A stretch of DNA of 64,000 bases, from assembly GCF_014117215.1 (NCBI RefSeq), contig NZ_JACGXS010000002.1, positions 124,001 to 188,000 on the forward strand, read 5' to 3'. The position numbers were made by a program, and so were the translations under genes. A model generated the notes under the pieces. That model saw only the letters and a program-made list of their open reading frames with translations. It searched no databases and was not told the origin of the DNA. Shown piece by piece: positions 9,788 through 18,789 of this stretch. Source of the DNA: Stenotrophomonas tumulicola. Lineage in GTDB: Bacteria > Pseudomonadota > Gammaproteobacteria > Xanthomonadales > Xanthomonadaceae. The stretch's first letter is position 1. Each line of letters opens with the position of its first letter.

Positions 9788-11509
9788 ATGCTGAAGACAC
9801 GCGCTTCCCGCGAAACCTGGTTGTTGATCGTGATGGCACTGCTGGTGCTGGGTGCGGGCCTGGGCCTGCGGGACCCCTGGCCATCGGACGAGCCGCGCTT
9901 CGCGCTGGTGGCCAGGCACATGGTGGAAAGCGGGCAATGGCTGTTTCCGCATCGTGGCCTGGAGCTGTATTCGGACAAGCCACCGATGCTGATGTGGTGG
10001 CAGGCCACCCTTTACGAGCTGATCGGCAACTGGCGGGTGGCGTTCCTGTTGCCGTCGTTGCTGGCGGCATTGGGTACGTTGGCCTGTGTCCATGACCTGG
10101 GGCGTCGGTTGTGGACGCGTCGGGTGGGGCTGTACGCGGCGTGGTCGCTGTTGTTCGCGCTGCATTTCACCTTCCAGGCGAAGAAGGCGCAGATCGATCC
10201 ACTGATCGTGTTCTTCATCACCCTGGCCAATTACGGGCTGCTGCGCCACCTGCTGCTTGGGCCTGCGTGGCGCTGGTGGTGGCTGGGCTGGTTCGCTGCC
10301 GGGCTGGGGGTCATCACCAAGGGCGTGGGCGTGGTGGCGTTGTTGATGCTGCTGCCGGCGGCGCTCGCCTCGTGGTGGGGCTGGCCGCGGGTGACGCTGC
10401 ATGTACGCTGCTGGCGGTTCTGGTTGGGGCCGTTGATGTTCCTGCTGGCCATCGCCTTGTGGCTGCTGCCGATGGTGGTCACGGCGCTGTCGACCGGATC
10501 GGCGGAATATCGCGCCTACATGGACGACATCCTGTTCCGGCAGACGGCCAAGCGCTACTCGCAATCGTGGGACCACCATCAGCCCTGGTGGTATTTCCTC
10601 GGCACCATGCCATCGATGTGGATCCCGGCGTTCCTTGCCGTGCCGTGGGCCATCCCGGCGTGGTGGCGACGACTGCGCCGGCGGGATCCGCGATACCTGT
10701 TGCTGCTGGGCTGGTGGGCGCTGATCGTGCTGTTCTTTTCCATCCCCGATGGCAAGCGCGATGTCTACATCCTGCCGTCGCTGCCGATGTTCTGCCTGGC
10801 CCTGGCGCCGCTGCTGCCGGGACTGCTGCGCAAGCGCAGCTTCCAGTGGACGCTGGCCGTTTTCACCGCACTGGTGGCCATGCTGACGCTGGGTGCCGGC
10901 ATCGCGGTGCTGACCGGGCAGCCGGGCTTTGAAAGCAAGCTGATGGGATCGCGCGGAATCGACAGCACGGTGACGGCGTCGCTGGCGTGGGCCGCCATCG
11001 CCATGGGCTGCTGGGGCGTGGTCAGCCTGGCCGCCTGGGGGCGTCGCCGCGCGCATGTGGCCGTGCTGTCCACGTTGACCGTGGTCTGGGTGCTGTACAG
11101 CCTGGTCGGCTACCCCCTGCTGAACGATTCCAGCTCCGCACGCGGCCTGATGCACAACGCGGGGCTGCGCATCGGCGCGGACGCCGAACTGGGGCTGGTT
11201 GCGTGGAAGGAGCAGAACCTGCTGATGGCGGACCGGCCGGCCGTTACCTTCGGGTTCCAGAAGAAGTGGGACGTGCAACTGCGCGAGGGCGTGGACTGGC
11301 AGGCCCGCTCCCCGGAAAACCGGTGGTTGCTGGTGCAGGAAGACGCGCTGCTGGCCTGCGTGGACCGCCGTCGCATCGAACTGGCCGGCATCGCCAATCG
11401 CCGCCGTTGGTGGTTGGTGCGCGCCGATGCGGTGATCGGGCCCTGCGAACCCACGGCAGAGGAACGGGCCCGCGAACATGCGATGCAGGCCCGGCAAGTC
11501 GATGAATGA
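9788..11509 (+). CDS. GT39-family (ArnT-like) membrane glycosyltransferase
   Basis: Polytopic inner-membrane protein of 573 residues with the GT-C fold pattern of the PMT/ArnT group. The diagnostic acidic motif is WPSDEPRFALVARHM near residues 33-47, in the first periplasmic loop, followed by LYSDKPPMLMWWQATLYEL. About eleven hydrophobic segments follow, then a ~150-residue soluble C terminus. The family transfers sugars from polyprenyl-phosphate donors onto lipid A, glycans or proteins; the acceptor here is not predictable. A GTG six bases upstream (9782) is an alternative start; neither has a clear ribosome-binding site. It begins a cluster of surface-glycan genes. Confidence 0.85.
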   Translation: MLKTRASRETWLLIVMALLVLGAGLGLRDPWPSDEPRFALVARHMVESGQWLFPHRGLELYSDKPPMLMWWQATLYELIGNWRVAFLLPSLLAALGTLACVHDLGRRLWTRRVGLYAAWSLLFALHFTFQAKKAQIDPLIVFFITLANYGLLRHLLLGPAWRWWWLGWFAAGLGVITKGVGVVALLMLLPAALASWWGWPRVTLHVRCWRFWLGPLMFLLAIALWLLPMVVTALSTGSAEYRAYMDDILFRQTAKRYSQSWDHHQPWWYFLGTMPSMWIPAFLAVPWAIPAWWRRLRRRDPRYLLLLGWWALIVLFFSIPDGKRDVYILPSLPMFCLALAPLLPGLLRKRSFQWTLAVFTALVAMLTLGAGIAVLTGQPGFESKLMGSRGIDSTVTASLAWAAIAMGCWGVVSLAAWGRRRAHVAVLSTLTVVWVLYSLVGYPLLNDSSSARGLMHNAGLRIGADAELGLVAWKEQNLLMADRPAVTFGFQKKWDVQLREGVDWQARSPENRWLLVQEDALLACVDRRRIELAGIANRRRWWLVRADAVIGPCEPTAEERAREHAMQARQVDE

Positions 11510-11629
11510 CCCGATCCTGACTGGCGTTGCCTGTCCGTGCACAATGGCCGGCGCTGTCGTCGACAGCACGGGTTCGGTCAGCAATGGTCAGAATCCTCCC
11601 AGCCGCCAACCTGATGCCATGACCCGCCC

Positions 11630-12919
11630 GTGAACGTTCCTCCTTTCGACTCTGCCGCCGACACCGCCCGTCCGCTGCGGCCGCAAGGCGCGCGCGCGCG
11701 GATTGCCCGTGGCATGGGGCAGCTGGGACTGGTGTGCCTGCCGGCGCTGGTGGTGTCGGTGCCGATCAACCTGCTGCCCTTTGGCCTGCTGCTGCTGGCC
11801 AGCACGCTGCTGGCACCGGACCTGTTGTGGCGTGCGCGTGGCGAGGCGGGCCGCCCCGTGCGCACGTTGGCCTGGCTGATGTTGGCGGTGCTCGCCGCCG
11901 GGGCCGTCTCGATGGTGTTGTTCGAGCACGGCTTCCGGGACGTGGACAACCGTTCGCGCTTTGTCGTGATGCCATGGATCGCCCTGTGGGCGTTTGCGCT
12001 GAACCTGCAGTTGCGCTGGCTGTGGCGCGGCGCGCTGCTGGGCCTGCTGCTGGTGTTCGGCCTGTCGCTGCAGCAGGTGCTGGGCGGTGCGCCGCGCGCC
12101 GAGCTGTTCACCAATGCCATCGTGCTGGCCGACATCGTGGTGATGCTGCTGGTGTTGGCGCTGTTCTGCCGGCCGCACGGCGTGCGCGGCTGGGCATGGG
12201 GATTGCCGGCGCTGGCCGCAGGCATGGCCGCCCTGGTGCTGACCGGTAGCCGGGGTGCGCTGCTGGCGTTGCTGGCCGTGCTGCTGGTCATGGCACTTAC
12301 CCTGCGCTGGCGCACGCTGCGCCTGCGGCTGATGGTGCTGGCGACCCTGCTGGGCGTCGCCGTGGTCGCGGTGGTGAGCTTTCCGGAGCTGCGCCACCAG
12401 GTACGGCTGACCGAACTGCACAGCGACGTGCAGCGGCTGGAGCGCGGCGACACCGATTCATCTGCCGGTGCGCGCGTGGAGCGGCTGCAGGTGGCCTGGG
12501 ATACGTTCCTGGAGCATCCGTTGACCGGCGTGGGCGTGGGGCATTTCGACAACGCGATGCAGCGCCTGCCGGAATGCCGCGACAACCCGTCCGAGGCGCG
12601 TTGCCACCTGGGCCATGCGCATAACGATCTAGCCGAATGGGGCGCCACCCAGGGGGTTCCCGGCGCGTTGCTGCTGCTGGCCGTGTATGGCGTTCCGTTC
12701 TGGCTGTTCCTGTGGCTGCATCGTCGCAGCGGTCGCGCGACCTTCCGCGGACCGGCGGCTGCCGGGGTGATGATCGTGGTCTGTTACGTGCTGTGCGGGC
12801 TTACCCAGTCGATGTTCGCGCACCAGATCACCGCCAGCTTCTATGCATCCATCGTCGGTGTATTGGCCGGCCTGTCGCAGCTGGAAGGGCTGCAGCACAA
12901 GCTGAGGTCGGCCCGGTAG
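11630..12919 (+). CDS. O-antigen ligase/polymerase family protein (Wzy_C), copy 1
   Basis: Polytopic membrane protein of 429 residues. It has about ten to twelve hydrophobic segments and a large periplasmic loop near 265-335 with the Wzy_C-type pattern: VERLQVAWDTFLEHPLTGVG, GVGHFDNAMQ and the histidine-bearing LGHAHNDLAEWG. The family ligates O-antigen to lipid A-core (WaaL) or polymerises repeat units (Wzy); sequence alone does not separate the two. The start is GTG at 11630, the only start that keeps the hydrophilic N terminus without overlapping upstream sequence. The TAG stop codon (12917-12919) coincides with the GTAG head of a SMAG-like repeat. A second family member is encoded at 13870-15144 on the other strand. 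Confidence 0.85.
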   Translation: MNVPPFDSAADTARPLRPQGARARIARGMGQLGLVCLPALVVSVPINLLPFGLLLLASTLLAPDLLWRARGEAGRPVRTLAWLMLAVLAAGAVSMVLFEHGFRDVDNRSRFVVMPWIALWAFALNLQLRWLWRGALLGLLLVFGLSLQQVLGGAPRAELFTNAIVLADIVVMLLVLALFCRPHGVRGWAWGLPALAAGMAALVLTGSRGALLALLAVLLVMALTLRWRTLRLRLMVLATLLGVAVVAVVSFPELRHQVRLTELHSDVQRLERGDTDSSAGARVERLQVAWDTFLEHPLTGVGVGHFDNAMQRLPECRDNPSEARCHLGHAHNDLAEWGATQGVPGALLLLAVYGVPFWLFLWLHRRSGRATFRGPAAAGVMIVVCYVLCGLTQSMFAHQITASFYASIVGVLAGLSQLEGLQHKLRSAR

Positions 12920-12944
12920 CGCCGGGCCCTGCCCGGCGGGTGCC
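12916..12944 (+). repeat. SMAG-type REP element (GTAG-headed hairpin)
   Basis: GTAG followed by an imperfect GC-rich hairpin around GCCGGGC / GCCCGGC. The TAG inside the head is the stop codon of the upstream O-antigen ligase gene. Confidence 0.7.
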
Positions 12945-12989
12945 AGCTCCCTGCGGGGCGCCCTGATCCGAACGTGCGCCTGACGGTGA

Positions 12990-13877
12990 TCAGCGGATCC
13001 GGCTGGAGATTCCGCGCAGATCGAACATCGCGCATAGCCCGGCCAGGCCCCAGCCGAACCACTTGCTGGCGTGCTGGCGCCGCAGCAGCAGGGCATACAG
13101 GGCAGTCGCCGGAATCCAGGCAGCGAGCAGGCGGGCGCGGTGCGCGAAGGCGGCGCCACCGCCGACATAGCGCTGCAGCGCTATCTGTCGCGAGCGTGCG
13201 TAGTGGAACTGTTTGATGAAGGTCGTGCGCGCGCTGGGCGCGGATGAGACGCCGCCCGGGTGCAGCGCTTTCGCCGCTGGTTGCAGCATGCAGCGCCACC
13301 CCGCCTGCTGCATGCGCAGGCACAGATCATCGTCTTCGTAGTAGAGAAAGAACGCAGGGTCGAAGCCGCCGATAGCGGTGAATGCTTGTGTCCGCACCAG
13401 CTGGCAGCTGCCATGGAGCCAGTCGGCCACCATGAGCTGATCCGGCACCTGGTAGCGACCGGCCGGTTGCGGCCTGAAGAAGGCCGGACGCCATGATTTC
13501 TGCGGCACCGTACGGTTTCGCCAACCTTGCGGGGCGACGATCCCGACATCGGGATGCGCGTCCAGCGTCTGCGCCAGCAACGCCACCGCCTCGGGTTCGA
13601 TCTGGCAATCCGGATTGAGCAGCAGCGCGTACTCGGTTTCAATCCGCCGCAGCCCCTCGTTGTTTGCCACGCCAAAGCCCGCATTGTCGGGGCGGACAAT
13701 CACCCGCGCATGCGGTATCTGCTGGCGGATCTGCGCCACCGTATCGTCGCCGCTGCCGTTGTCGACGATCACCACATGGAGGAAGCGCGCCAGGGTGGCA
13801 GCCAGCGCGGACAGCACCGGCCCGCTGTTGTAGGTGACACAGACAACGGTCAAGCGTGCATGCGTCATGTCATCCAT
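12990..13877 (-). CDS. Glycosyltransferase family 2 (rhamnosyltransferase-like)
   Basis: A 295-residue GT-A fold transferase. The nucleotide-sugar domain starts TVVCVTYNSGP near residue 11 and shows the DNGSGD segment near 42, LLLNPDCQIEP (the DxD-like metal site) near 103 and FFLYYEDDDLCLRMQQAGW near 190, the usual ED-containing acceptor motif. It resembles WbbL-type rhamnosyltransferases, so a role in O-antigen or core assembly is likely. The ATG at 13877 is chosen because GAGGT lies eight bases upstream; the ATG at 13868 is an alternative. The start overlaps the stop of the upstream ligase/polymerase gene by eight bases, indicating coupling. Confidence 0.87.
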   Translation of the reverse strand: MDDMTHARLTVVCVTYNSGPVLSALAATLARFLHVVIVDNGSGDDTVAQIRQQIPHARVIVRPDNAGFGVANNEGLRRIETEYALLLNPDCQIEPEAVALLAQTLDAHPDVGIVAPQGWRNRTVPQKSWRPAFFRPQPAGRYQVPDQLMVADWLHGSCQLVRTQAFTAIGGFDPAFFLYYEDDDLCLRMQQAGWRCMLQPAAKALHPGGVSSAPSARTTFIKQFHYARSRQIALQRYVGGGAAFAHRARLLAAWIPATALYALLLRRQHASKWFGWGLAGLCAMFDLRGISSRIR

Positions 13878-15144
13878 GGTCGCGGACCTCATTGTTGCGC
13901 CGCGCCCACGTGGCGACCGCTGGCATGCACGAAAGCAGCAGCACGAACGTGTTGCGGTGGGTGTAGTCGGACACCAGCCCGTTGCCCAGCCCGGCCACCA
14001 CGTACACGATCAGCACGCTGGTGAAGAAGTGACGCTCGGGCACCGGCAATCGGTGGATCAGCCGGGCCAGCAGGACCAGCAGGACCAGCAGCGCACACAG
14101 TCCCAGCGCCCCTTCTTCGGCGAGCACCAGCAGGTATTCCTGGTGGGGGTGGGCGAGGAGGAACGGCGCGGCGCCGTGGATGTCGTGCATGCGCGCCTGG
14201 TAGTGTGTCCGCCATTGGCCCAGGCCTTGGCCGAACAGGGGATTGCTCGCGGCCATGTCCACGGTGTGCTGCCACAGCCACAGGCGGGTACCGCTGGATG
14301 TTGCGTCGCCGTGCTCGGTATAGCGGGCGACTTCGCTGGTCACCGAATGCACCAGCCGGTCACCGATGTTGGACGCAGCGATCGTGGTGACGCCCGCGAT
14401 GAGGCACAGGGCCACGGCCGGCACGTGCAGGCGCCACTGCCATGTGGACGCCCGCCACAGCACCCACAGCCAGTACAGCAGCAGGGGAACGGCGGCGAGG
14501 TAACTGGTGCGGCTGCTCAGCAGCAGGATGACGTTCAGCAGTGACAGGGCCGCGATGCCGACGGCCAACCCGCGTTGCCGGCGGGTGGTGGCCAGTGCCC
14601 ACCACGAAAGCGCGAAGGAGGCCAGCAGCAGGGTGGCCAGGCCCTGCTGGGTGTATTCCTTGAACACCGTGTTGCGCATGCTGGCGGTCAGCTCGGCGAC
14701 CGCAGGCTGGGGCAGCAGCCCTGCCGCCATCAGCCAGGACGCCAGCATCACCAGCGTTACGCCTGCAGCGAAGCCATGCAGCGCACGCCACCGCTGCTGC
14801 GGTGTCTGCAACAGCGATGCAATCACCAGGGGCAGCACGAAGGTCCACAGGGACGAGCCATACAGCGCGCTGCCGTCGCGGGCGGTCAGCAGGGCGTGCA
14901 GCGCACTGGCGAGCAGCACCAGGGCCCATGCCAGCATTCCCTTGGCAAGCGGGTCATGCCAAGCCTGTTGCCAGCGTGCGCGTGTGTCGCTGCCGCCCAG
15001 CGCCGCCAGACCCGCCAGGACGATGAAGCAGGAGGTTGCCGGCTTGTTGATTGGGACGCAGAACAGAGCCAGCACAACGCAACCACGGCCTGCTGCGAGC
15101 AGCCGCGAACGCGCATGGCGGACGAGGGCGGCCGATGGGGTCAT
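13870..15144 (-). CDS. O-antigen ligase/polymerase family protein (Wzy_C), copy 2
   Basis: Polytopic membrane protein of 424 residues with about twelve hydrophobic stretches. The periplasmic loop at roughly 285-335 has the family pattern: GTRLWLWQHTVDMAASNPLFG, GQGLGQWRTHYQ and AHPHQEYLLVLAEEGALG, where the histidines and the E-x-G segment match Wzy_C proteins. It differs clearly in sequence from copy 1 (11630-12919). One of the two may be the WaaL ligase and the other a Wzy polymerase, but this cannot be decided from sequence. The start is ATG at 15142-15144. It is first in a two-gene operon with the overlapping GT2 gene. Confidence 0.85.
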   Translation of the reverse strand: MTPSAALVRHARSRLLAAGRGCVVLALFCVPINKPATSCFIVLAGLAALGGSDTRARWQQAWHDPLAKGMLAWALVLLASALHALLTARDGSALYGSSLWTFVLPLVIASLLQTPQQRWRALHGFAAGVTLVMLASWLMAAGLLPQPAVAELTASMRNTVFKEYTQQGLATLLLASFALSWWALATTRRQRGLAVGIAALSLLNVILLLSSRTSYLAAVPLLLYWLWVLWRASTWQWRLHVPAVALCLIAGVTTIAASNIGDRLVHSVTSEVARYTEHGDATSSGTRLWLWQHTVDMAASNPLFGQGLGQWRTHYQARMHDIHGAAPFLLAHPHQEYLLVLAEEGALGLCALLVLLVLLARLIHRLPVPERHFFTSVLIVYVVAGLGNGLVSDYTHRNTFVLLLSCMPAVATWARRNNEVRDHG

Positions 15145-15235
15145 GGGGCGGGCATGCTAGTGCCCGCTGGGTGGCTGCTGCTATGAAGATTGCTGCAAAA
15201 ACGTGGTCAGGGGCCACGCCCCTGATGAGACCCGG

Positions 15236-16042
15236 CTATGCCTGCGGCGGGTCGGCCACCGGCTGGCCCTGCTGCAGCATCCACAGCATGATGGTCTTCT
15301 GCCGGACATAGTTGGCGCGGACATAGGCGTAGACCAGGCCGTGCCAGCCATCGCGGAAACCGCCGCGCAGCAGGTAGCCGCGCCAGAACCGCCAGGCGGG
15401 CGCCAGCACCAGCTTGGCCAGCGTCGCGCGCTTGCCACGTGCGAACTCATGCTCGGCCATCATCCGCGCGTACTTTTCCGTCTTTGCCAGCTGCTGCTGC
15501 AGGGACCGGTAGGGATAGTGGATGAGGTCGCCACGCAGGGTGCCGACGTGGCCATCCACGCTGGCCGCTTCATGGATCTCACGATTGCCGCGCCAGCCGC
15601 CGTGGCGACGGTCGAACAGCCGCAGCACCCGGTCTGGATAGGCATTGCCGTGGCGCAGGAAACGGCCGAAATACTCCGACAGCCGGGCGAAGCGATAGCC
15701 GTGATGGCCGGCGAATCCGCCATCGCGTGCCTGTTCGATGGCGGCAAGGAGTTCATCGCCCACCCGTTCATCGGCATCCAGGCAGAGCACCCAATCATGC
15801 GTTGCCTGCTGCACGCAGAAATCCTTCTGGCTGCGGAATCCGTCGAACGCGCGCTGCAGCACCCGCGCCCCGGCTGCTTCGGCCAGGGCAACGGTTGCGT
15901 CGGTGGAACAGGAGTCGACCAGCACCACCTCATCGCAGAAGGCGAGCGAGGCAAGGCAATCGCCGATGCGGCCAGCCTCGTTGAACGCGATAATGCAGGC
16001 GGAAATGCGAGGCCGTTCGTTGTGGGCGGTCGTGGAGGACAT
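15236..16042 (-). CDS. Glycosyltransferase family 2, WaaE/KdtX-like
   Basis: A 268-residue transferase resembling the LPS core beta-glucosyltransferase group WaaE/KdtX. Conserved segments are ISACIIAFNEAGRI (13-26), VVLVDSCSTDATVALA near 40-55, the metal-binding VLCLDADERV near 86-95, and GNREIHE near 153-159. Those enzymes add a hexose to the inner core, and the context fits core assembly. The ATG at 16040-16042 overlaps the first possible ATG of the divergent gene at 16041, so the two genes start head to head with almost no spacer; promoters must lie inside the opposite coding sequences. Confidence 0.87.
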   Translation of the reverse strand: MSSTTAHNERPRISACIIAFNEAGRIGDCLASLAFCDEVVLVDSCSTDATVALAEAAGARVLQRAFDGFRSQKDFCVQQATHDWVLCLDADERVGDELLAAIEQARDGGFAGHHGYRFARLSEYFGRFLRHGNAYPDRVLRLFDRRHGGWRGNREIHEAASVDGHVGTLRGDLIHYPYRSLQQQLAKTEKYARMMAEHEFARGKRATLAKLVLAPAWRFWRGYLLRGGFRDGWHGLVYAYVRANYVRQKTIMLWMLQQGQPVADPPQA

Positions 16043-16043
16043 G

Positions 16044-17105
16044 ATGGCCGGGTACCTGTTGTTTGCGACGGAGCGCTATGCGTTGCCTATTCTCGCCCCG
16101 TTGGCCGAGGCCTTGCACGCATCCGGCCAGCAGGTGGCGGCGTGGTTCGTCGATGGGGCGGCCGGCAGCACGCTGCCGGGCGTGGCCAACGTGGGCCTGC
16201 GCGAGGCGCTGGCGATGCGTCCGCGGGCGGTGTTCAGTGCCGCCAACTGGGTGCCGACCTTCCTGTCCGGTGCCAAGGTCCAGCTGTTCCATGGGTTCAA
16301 CGTGCAGAAGCGTGACAGCGCCCGGGGCCACTTCCGCGTGCGCGGCATGTTCGATCTGTACTGCACCCAGGGCCCTGCCACCACGGTGCCGTTCCGCGCG
16401 ATGGCCGAGGCGCAGGGCCACTTTGCCGTGGCCGAGACGGGCTGGCCGAAGCTGGATCCGCTGTTCCGCGATGACGGGGGCGAGAGCGCCCGCCTGCGTG
16501 CGCCAGCGGCGGAGAGACCGGTGGTGCTGTTCGGTTCCACCTTCACCGAGCGGCTCAGTGCCGCACCCCATCTGCATCCGCAGATCGCCGCGGACATTGC
16601 CGGTGGACAGCGTTACTGGTTGCTGACCCTGCACCCGAAGTGCGCGCCGGAGCTGTTCGAGCGCTACCGCGCGCTGGCTGGCGACAATGCCTGTTTCGTC
16701 GAGCCGGAGCAGGTCATGGCGGCACAGCGCGCTGCCGACGTGCTGGTATCCGATACGTCGTCGATCGTTTCGGAGTTCATCGTCCAGCACAAGCCGGTGG
16801 TGACCTTCCGCAACCGTGTACCGCAGCCACACATGCTCGACTTCGACGACCCTGCCGGGTTGCCGCTGATGCTGGACCACGCCTTGAACCCCACCCCGGC
16901 ACTTCAGGCGGAGATTGAACGGTATGCAGATGCGATCCACCCCTGGCGCGATGGCCATTCCAGCGAGCGGGTGATCGCGGCGACCGAGGATTTTCTGTCC
17001 GGGGAGATGGGGCGCTTGAAGCGCAAGCCGCTGGGCAGTTGGCTGCGCAACCTGCAGATCCGCCGTGACCTGGGGTATTGGGGCCGGTCATTCCCTACCC
17101 GGTAG
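16044..17105 (+). CDS. CDP-glycerol glycerophosphotransferase family protein
   Basis: A 353-residue GT-B-like protein. The family signatures are KVQLFHGFNVQKRD near 83-96, VVLFGSTFTERLS near 160-172, LTLHPKCAPELFERY near 195-209 and ADVLVSDTSSIVSEFIVQHK near 232-251. Family members transfer polyol-phosphate or act on nucleotide-activated glycerol or sugars in surface polymers; in Gram-negative bacteria the acceptor is usually a lipopolysaccharide or capsule component. Two ATGs (16041, 16044) are adjacent; 16044 lies five bases after GGAGG and is preferred. The TAG stop overlaps the GTAG head of a SMAG-type repeat. Confidence 0.85.
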   Translation: MAGYLLFATERYALPILAPLAEALHASGQQVAAWFVDGAAGSTLPGVANVGLREALAMRPRAVFSAANWVPTFLSGAKVQLFHGFNVQKRDSARGHFRVRGMFDLYCTQGPATTVPFRAMAEAQGHFAVAETGWPKLDPLFRDDGGESARLRAPAAERPVVLFGSTFTERLSAAPHLHPQIAADIAGGQRYWLLTLHPKCAPELFERYRALAGDNACFVEPEQVMAAQRAADVLVSDTSSIVSEFIVQHKPVVTFRNRVPQPHMLDFDDPAGLPLMLDHALNPTPALQAEIERYADAIHPWRDGHSSERVIAATEDFLSGEMGRLKRKPLGSWLRNLQIRRDLGYWGRSFPTR

Positions 17106-17215
17106 AGCGGGGCCATGCCCCGCTGCTTTTTCCTGGTGACGGGCATGGCCCGTCACTACCGTGGGCGCGGGCATGGGTCGTCACCACCCATGCGCGGGCA
17201 TGGGCCGTCACTACC
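17102..17215 (+). repeat. Cluster of SMAG-type REP elements
   Basis: A GTAG-headed hairpin (17102-17126, arms AGCGGGG / CCCCGCT) is followed by an inverted copy with arms GTGACGGGC / GCCCGTCAC ending in CTAC (17136-17159), then two decayed copies to about 17215. It lies between convergent genes and may act as a bidirectional terminator. Confidence 0.8.
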
Positions 17216-17229
17216 CATTGCACGTTGGG

Positions 17230-18789
17230 TCACCAACGCAGGCGTCGCTTCGCCAGCGCCCGGCCCAGTTCTTCCAGCAGGTCGGCGGCCTGCGCCTGCG
17301 GCAGGTAACGCAGGCACAGCGCCACGTCGCCACGCGCGCCGGCGGTATCCAGCCACAGGCTGCTGGTCCCCAGCAGGCGGTCCAGCGGCGAGCGCGAAAG
17401 CCGCAATGCCTGCAGCTTGTCCAGTTCCGCCCAGCGCCACCAGCGTCGCCACCAGCCACCACGCACGGCGATGTAGCAGTCGTCGCGATACCAGCCGATG
17501 CGCGCCAACTGCAGGCGCGCCGTCCACAGCGCGATGGGGAGCCACGCCAGCGCTGCCAGCCCGGCCGGGCCCCAGCGCCAGGCCAGGGCAGCGGCCAGCA
17601 GCGGGGTCAGCCACAGGCTGGTCAGGCACAGCCGCCAGCTGCCACGCAGCGGCACGTCCTGCCATTGCAGCGGCGGCCATTGCACATCCGGCAGCAGGTG
17701 GCACACCAGTTCATCGCAGTGGCCCGGCGTCGCCAGCGGGGCCAGCTCGCGCAGCCCGCGCTGTTCATTGCCCTCGCTGCCCTGGCTGGCGGCGCTGTCC
17801 ACCCGCAGTTGCCGATAACCAGCCCAGCGCTGCAGGGTCGATTCGCTCAACGTCCACGCCTGGATGCGGCGCAGCGCCACGCTGCTGCGCACCCGGCTCA
17901 GCAGGCCGCTGCTGACCGTCAGCCGCCGTTGTTGCTCTGACAGTTCAAAGCCGTGGTAGCGCAGCAGCGCCAGCATGACCGACAGTGCGCGCAGTGCCAG
18001 CCAGCCAACCAGCAGCAGTGCCGCGGCGGCCAGCAGCAGGCCGGTCATGCCGGCCTGCAGGCCATTGGCATAACCGAACACCTCGCGTCCCCCTTGTTCG
18101 ATGGCGCGATCAAGGCTTCCGCGCGGTACCACCTGTGCCAGGGCACCCAGGGCGGCGGCAACCAGTACCCAGCCACGGTTGGACAGCAGGCCCAGCTTCA
18201 CGATGTCCCGGCCGCTCATGCGCAGCAGCACGTGCCGCGCCTCGCTTTCAGGTAGCGGTGGCGGCTGGCCGGGTGCGTCGTTCACCGCGCCGGGCTGCAG
18301 CAGGGGGCCACGGCGACGGACCCGTTGTTCCAGTGCCAGCGCCTGGTCCAGCCGCAGCACCCGCATTTCGGCTTCCGGCCGGTTGCCGCCCGCCGATTCC
18401 AGCCGAAGTTCGGCCACCCCGAACAGGCGATGCAGCGGATTCTGGTGCACCACGACGTTGTGGATGCGGGCGAAGGGGATTTCGCGTCGGTTGCGCGACA
18501 GCAGGCCGCTGCGGATGGTGATCGCATCCTCGCCGATCCGGTAGCGATAGCTGAGGTACTGCAGCACGGATGCGACCACCAGCAGCACGATGACGATCAC
18601 CGGCACCAGCTGTGCCCACAAGGGATCGCGGTCGCCCCGCTGGCCGAACACCAGCAGCGCGACCAGCGGCAGCAGGTACTGGCGCAGCTGCATCATCAAC
18701 ACGAACAGCCAGGACCACGGATGCAGGCGGCGTTCGCCGTTGCCCGCGCTTTCGCGGTCCGGCGGCAACGGAGCGGGAGGCGTGCTCAC
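17230..18789 (-). CDS. PH-domain membrane protein, YdbT-like
   Basis: A 519-residue membrane protein with repeated bacterial PH (bPH2) domains. Two hydrophobic helices at about 25-75 precede the first PH copy (YRIGEDAITIRSGLLSRNRREIP), a second copy begins near 300 (GFELSEQQRRLTVSSGLLSR), and a third lies near the C terminus (IGWYRDDCYIAVRGGWW). Function is unknown; similar pairs are widespread and also known as YdbS/YdbT. The GTG start at 18787-18789 overlaps the stop of the smaller PH gene by four bases (GTGA), indicating translational coupling. A much longer reading frame extends upstream, but it would run through the coupled partner and is rejected. Confidence 0.85.
   Translation of the reverse strand: MSTPPAPLPPDRESAGNGERRLHPWSWLFVLMMQLRQYLLPLVALLVFGQRGDRDPLWAQLVPVIVIVLLVVASVLQYLSYRYRIGEDAITIRSGLLSRNRREIPFARIHNVVVHQNPLHRLFGVAELRLESAGGNRPEAEMRVLRLDQALALEQRVRRRGPLLQPGAVNDAPGQPPPLPESEARHVLLRMSGRDIVKLGLLSNRGWVLVAAALGALAQVVPRGSLDRAIEQGGREVFGYANGLQAGMTGLLLAAAALLLVGWLALRALSVMLALLRYHGFELSEQQRRLTVSSGLLSRVRSSVALRRIQAWTLSESTLQRWAGYRQLRVDSAASQGSEGNEQRGLRELAPLATPGHCDELVCHLLPDVQWPPLQWQDVPLRGSWRLCLTSLWLTPLLAAALAWRWGPAGLAALAWLPIALWTARLQLARIGWYRDDCYIAVRGGWWRRWWRWAELDKLQALRLSRSPLDRLLGTSSLWLDTAGARGDVALCLRYLPQAQAADLLEELGRALAKRRLRW

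Noticed and set aside
17102-17215. Possible CRISPR-like array of short repeats
   Set aside because: Copies are inverted, unevenly spaced hairpins of the REP type with no spacers and no cas genes.
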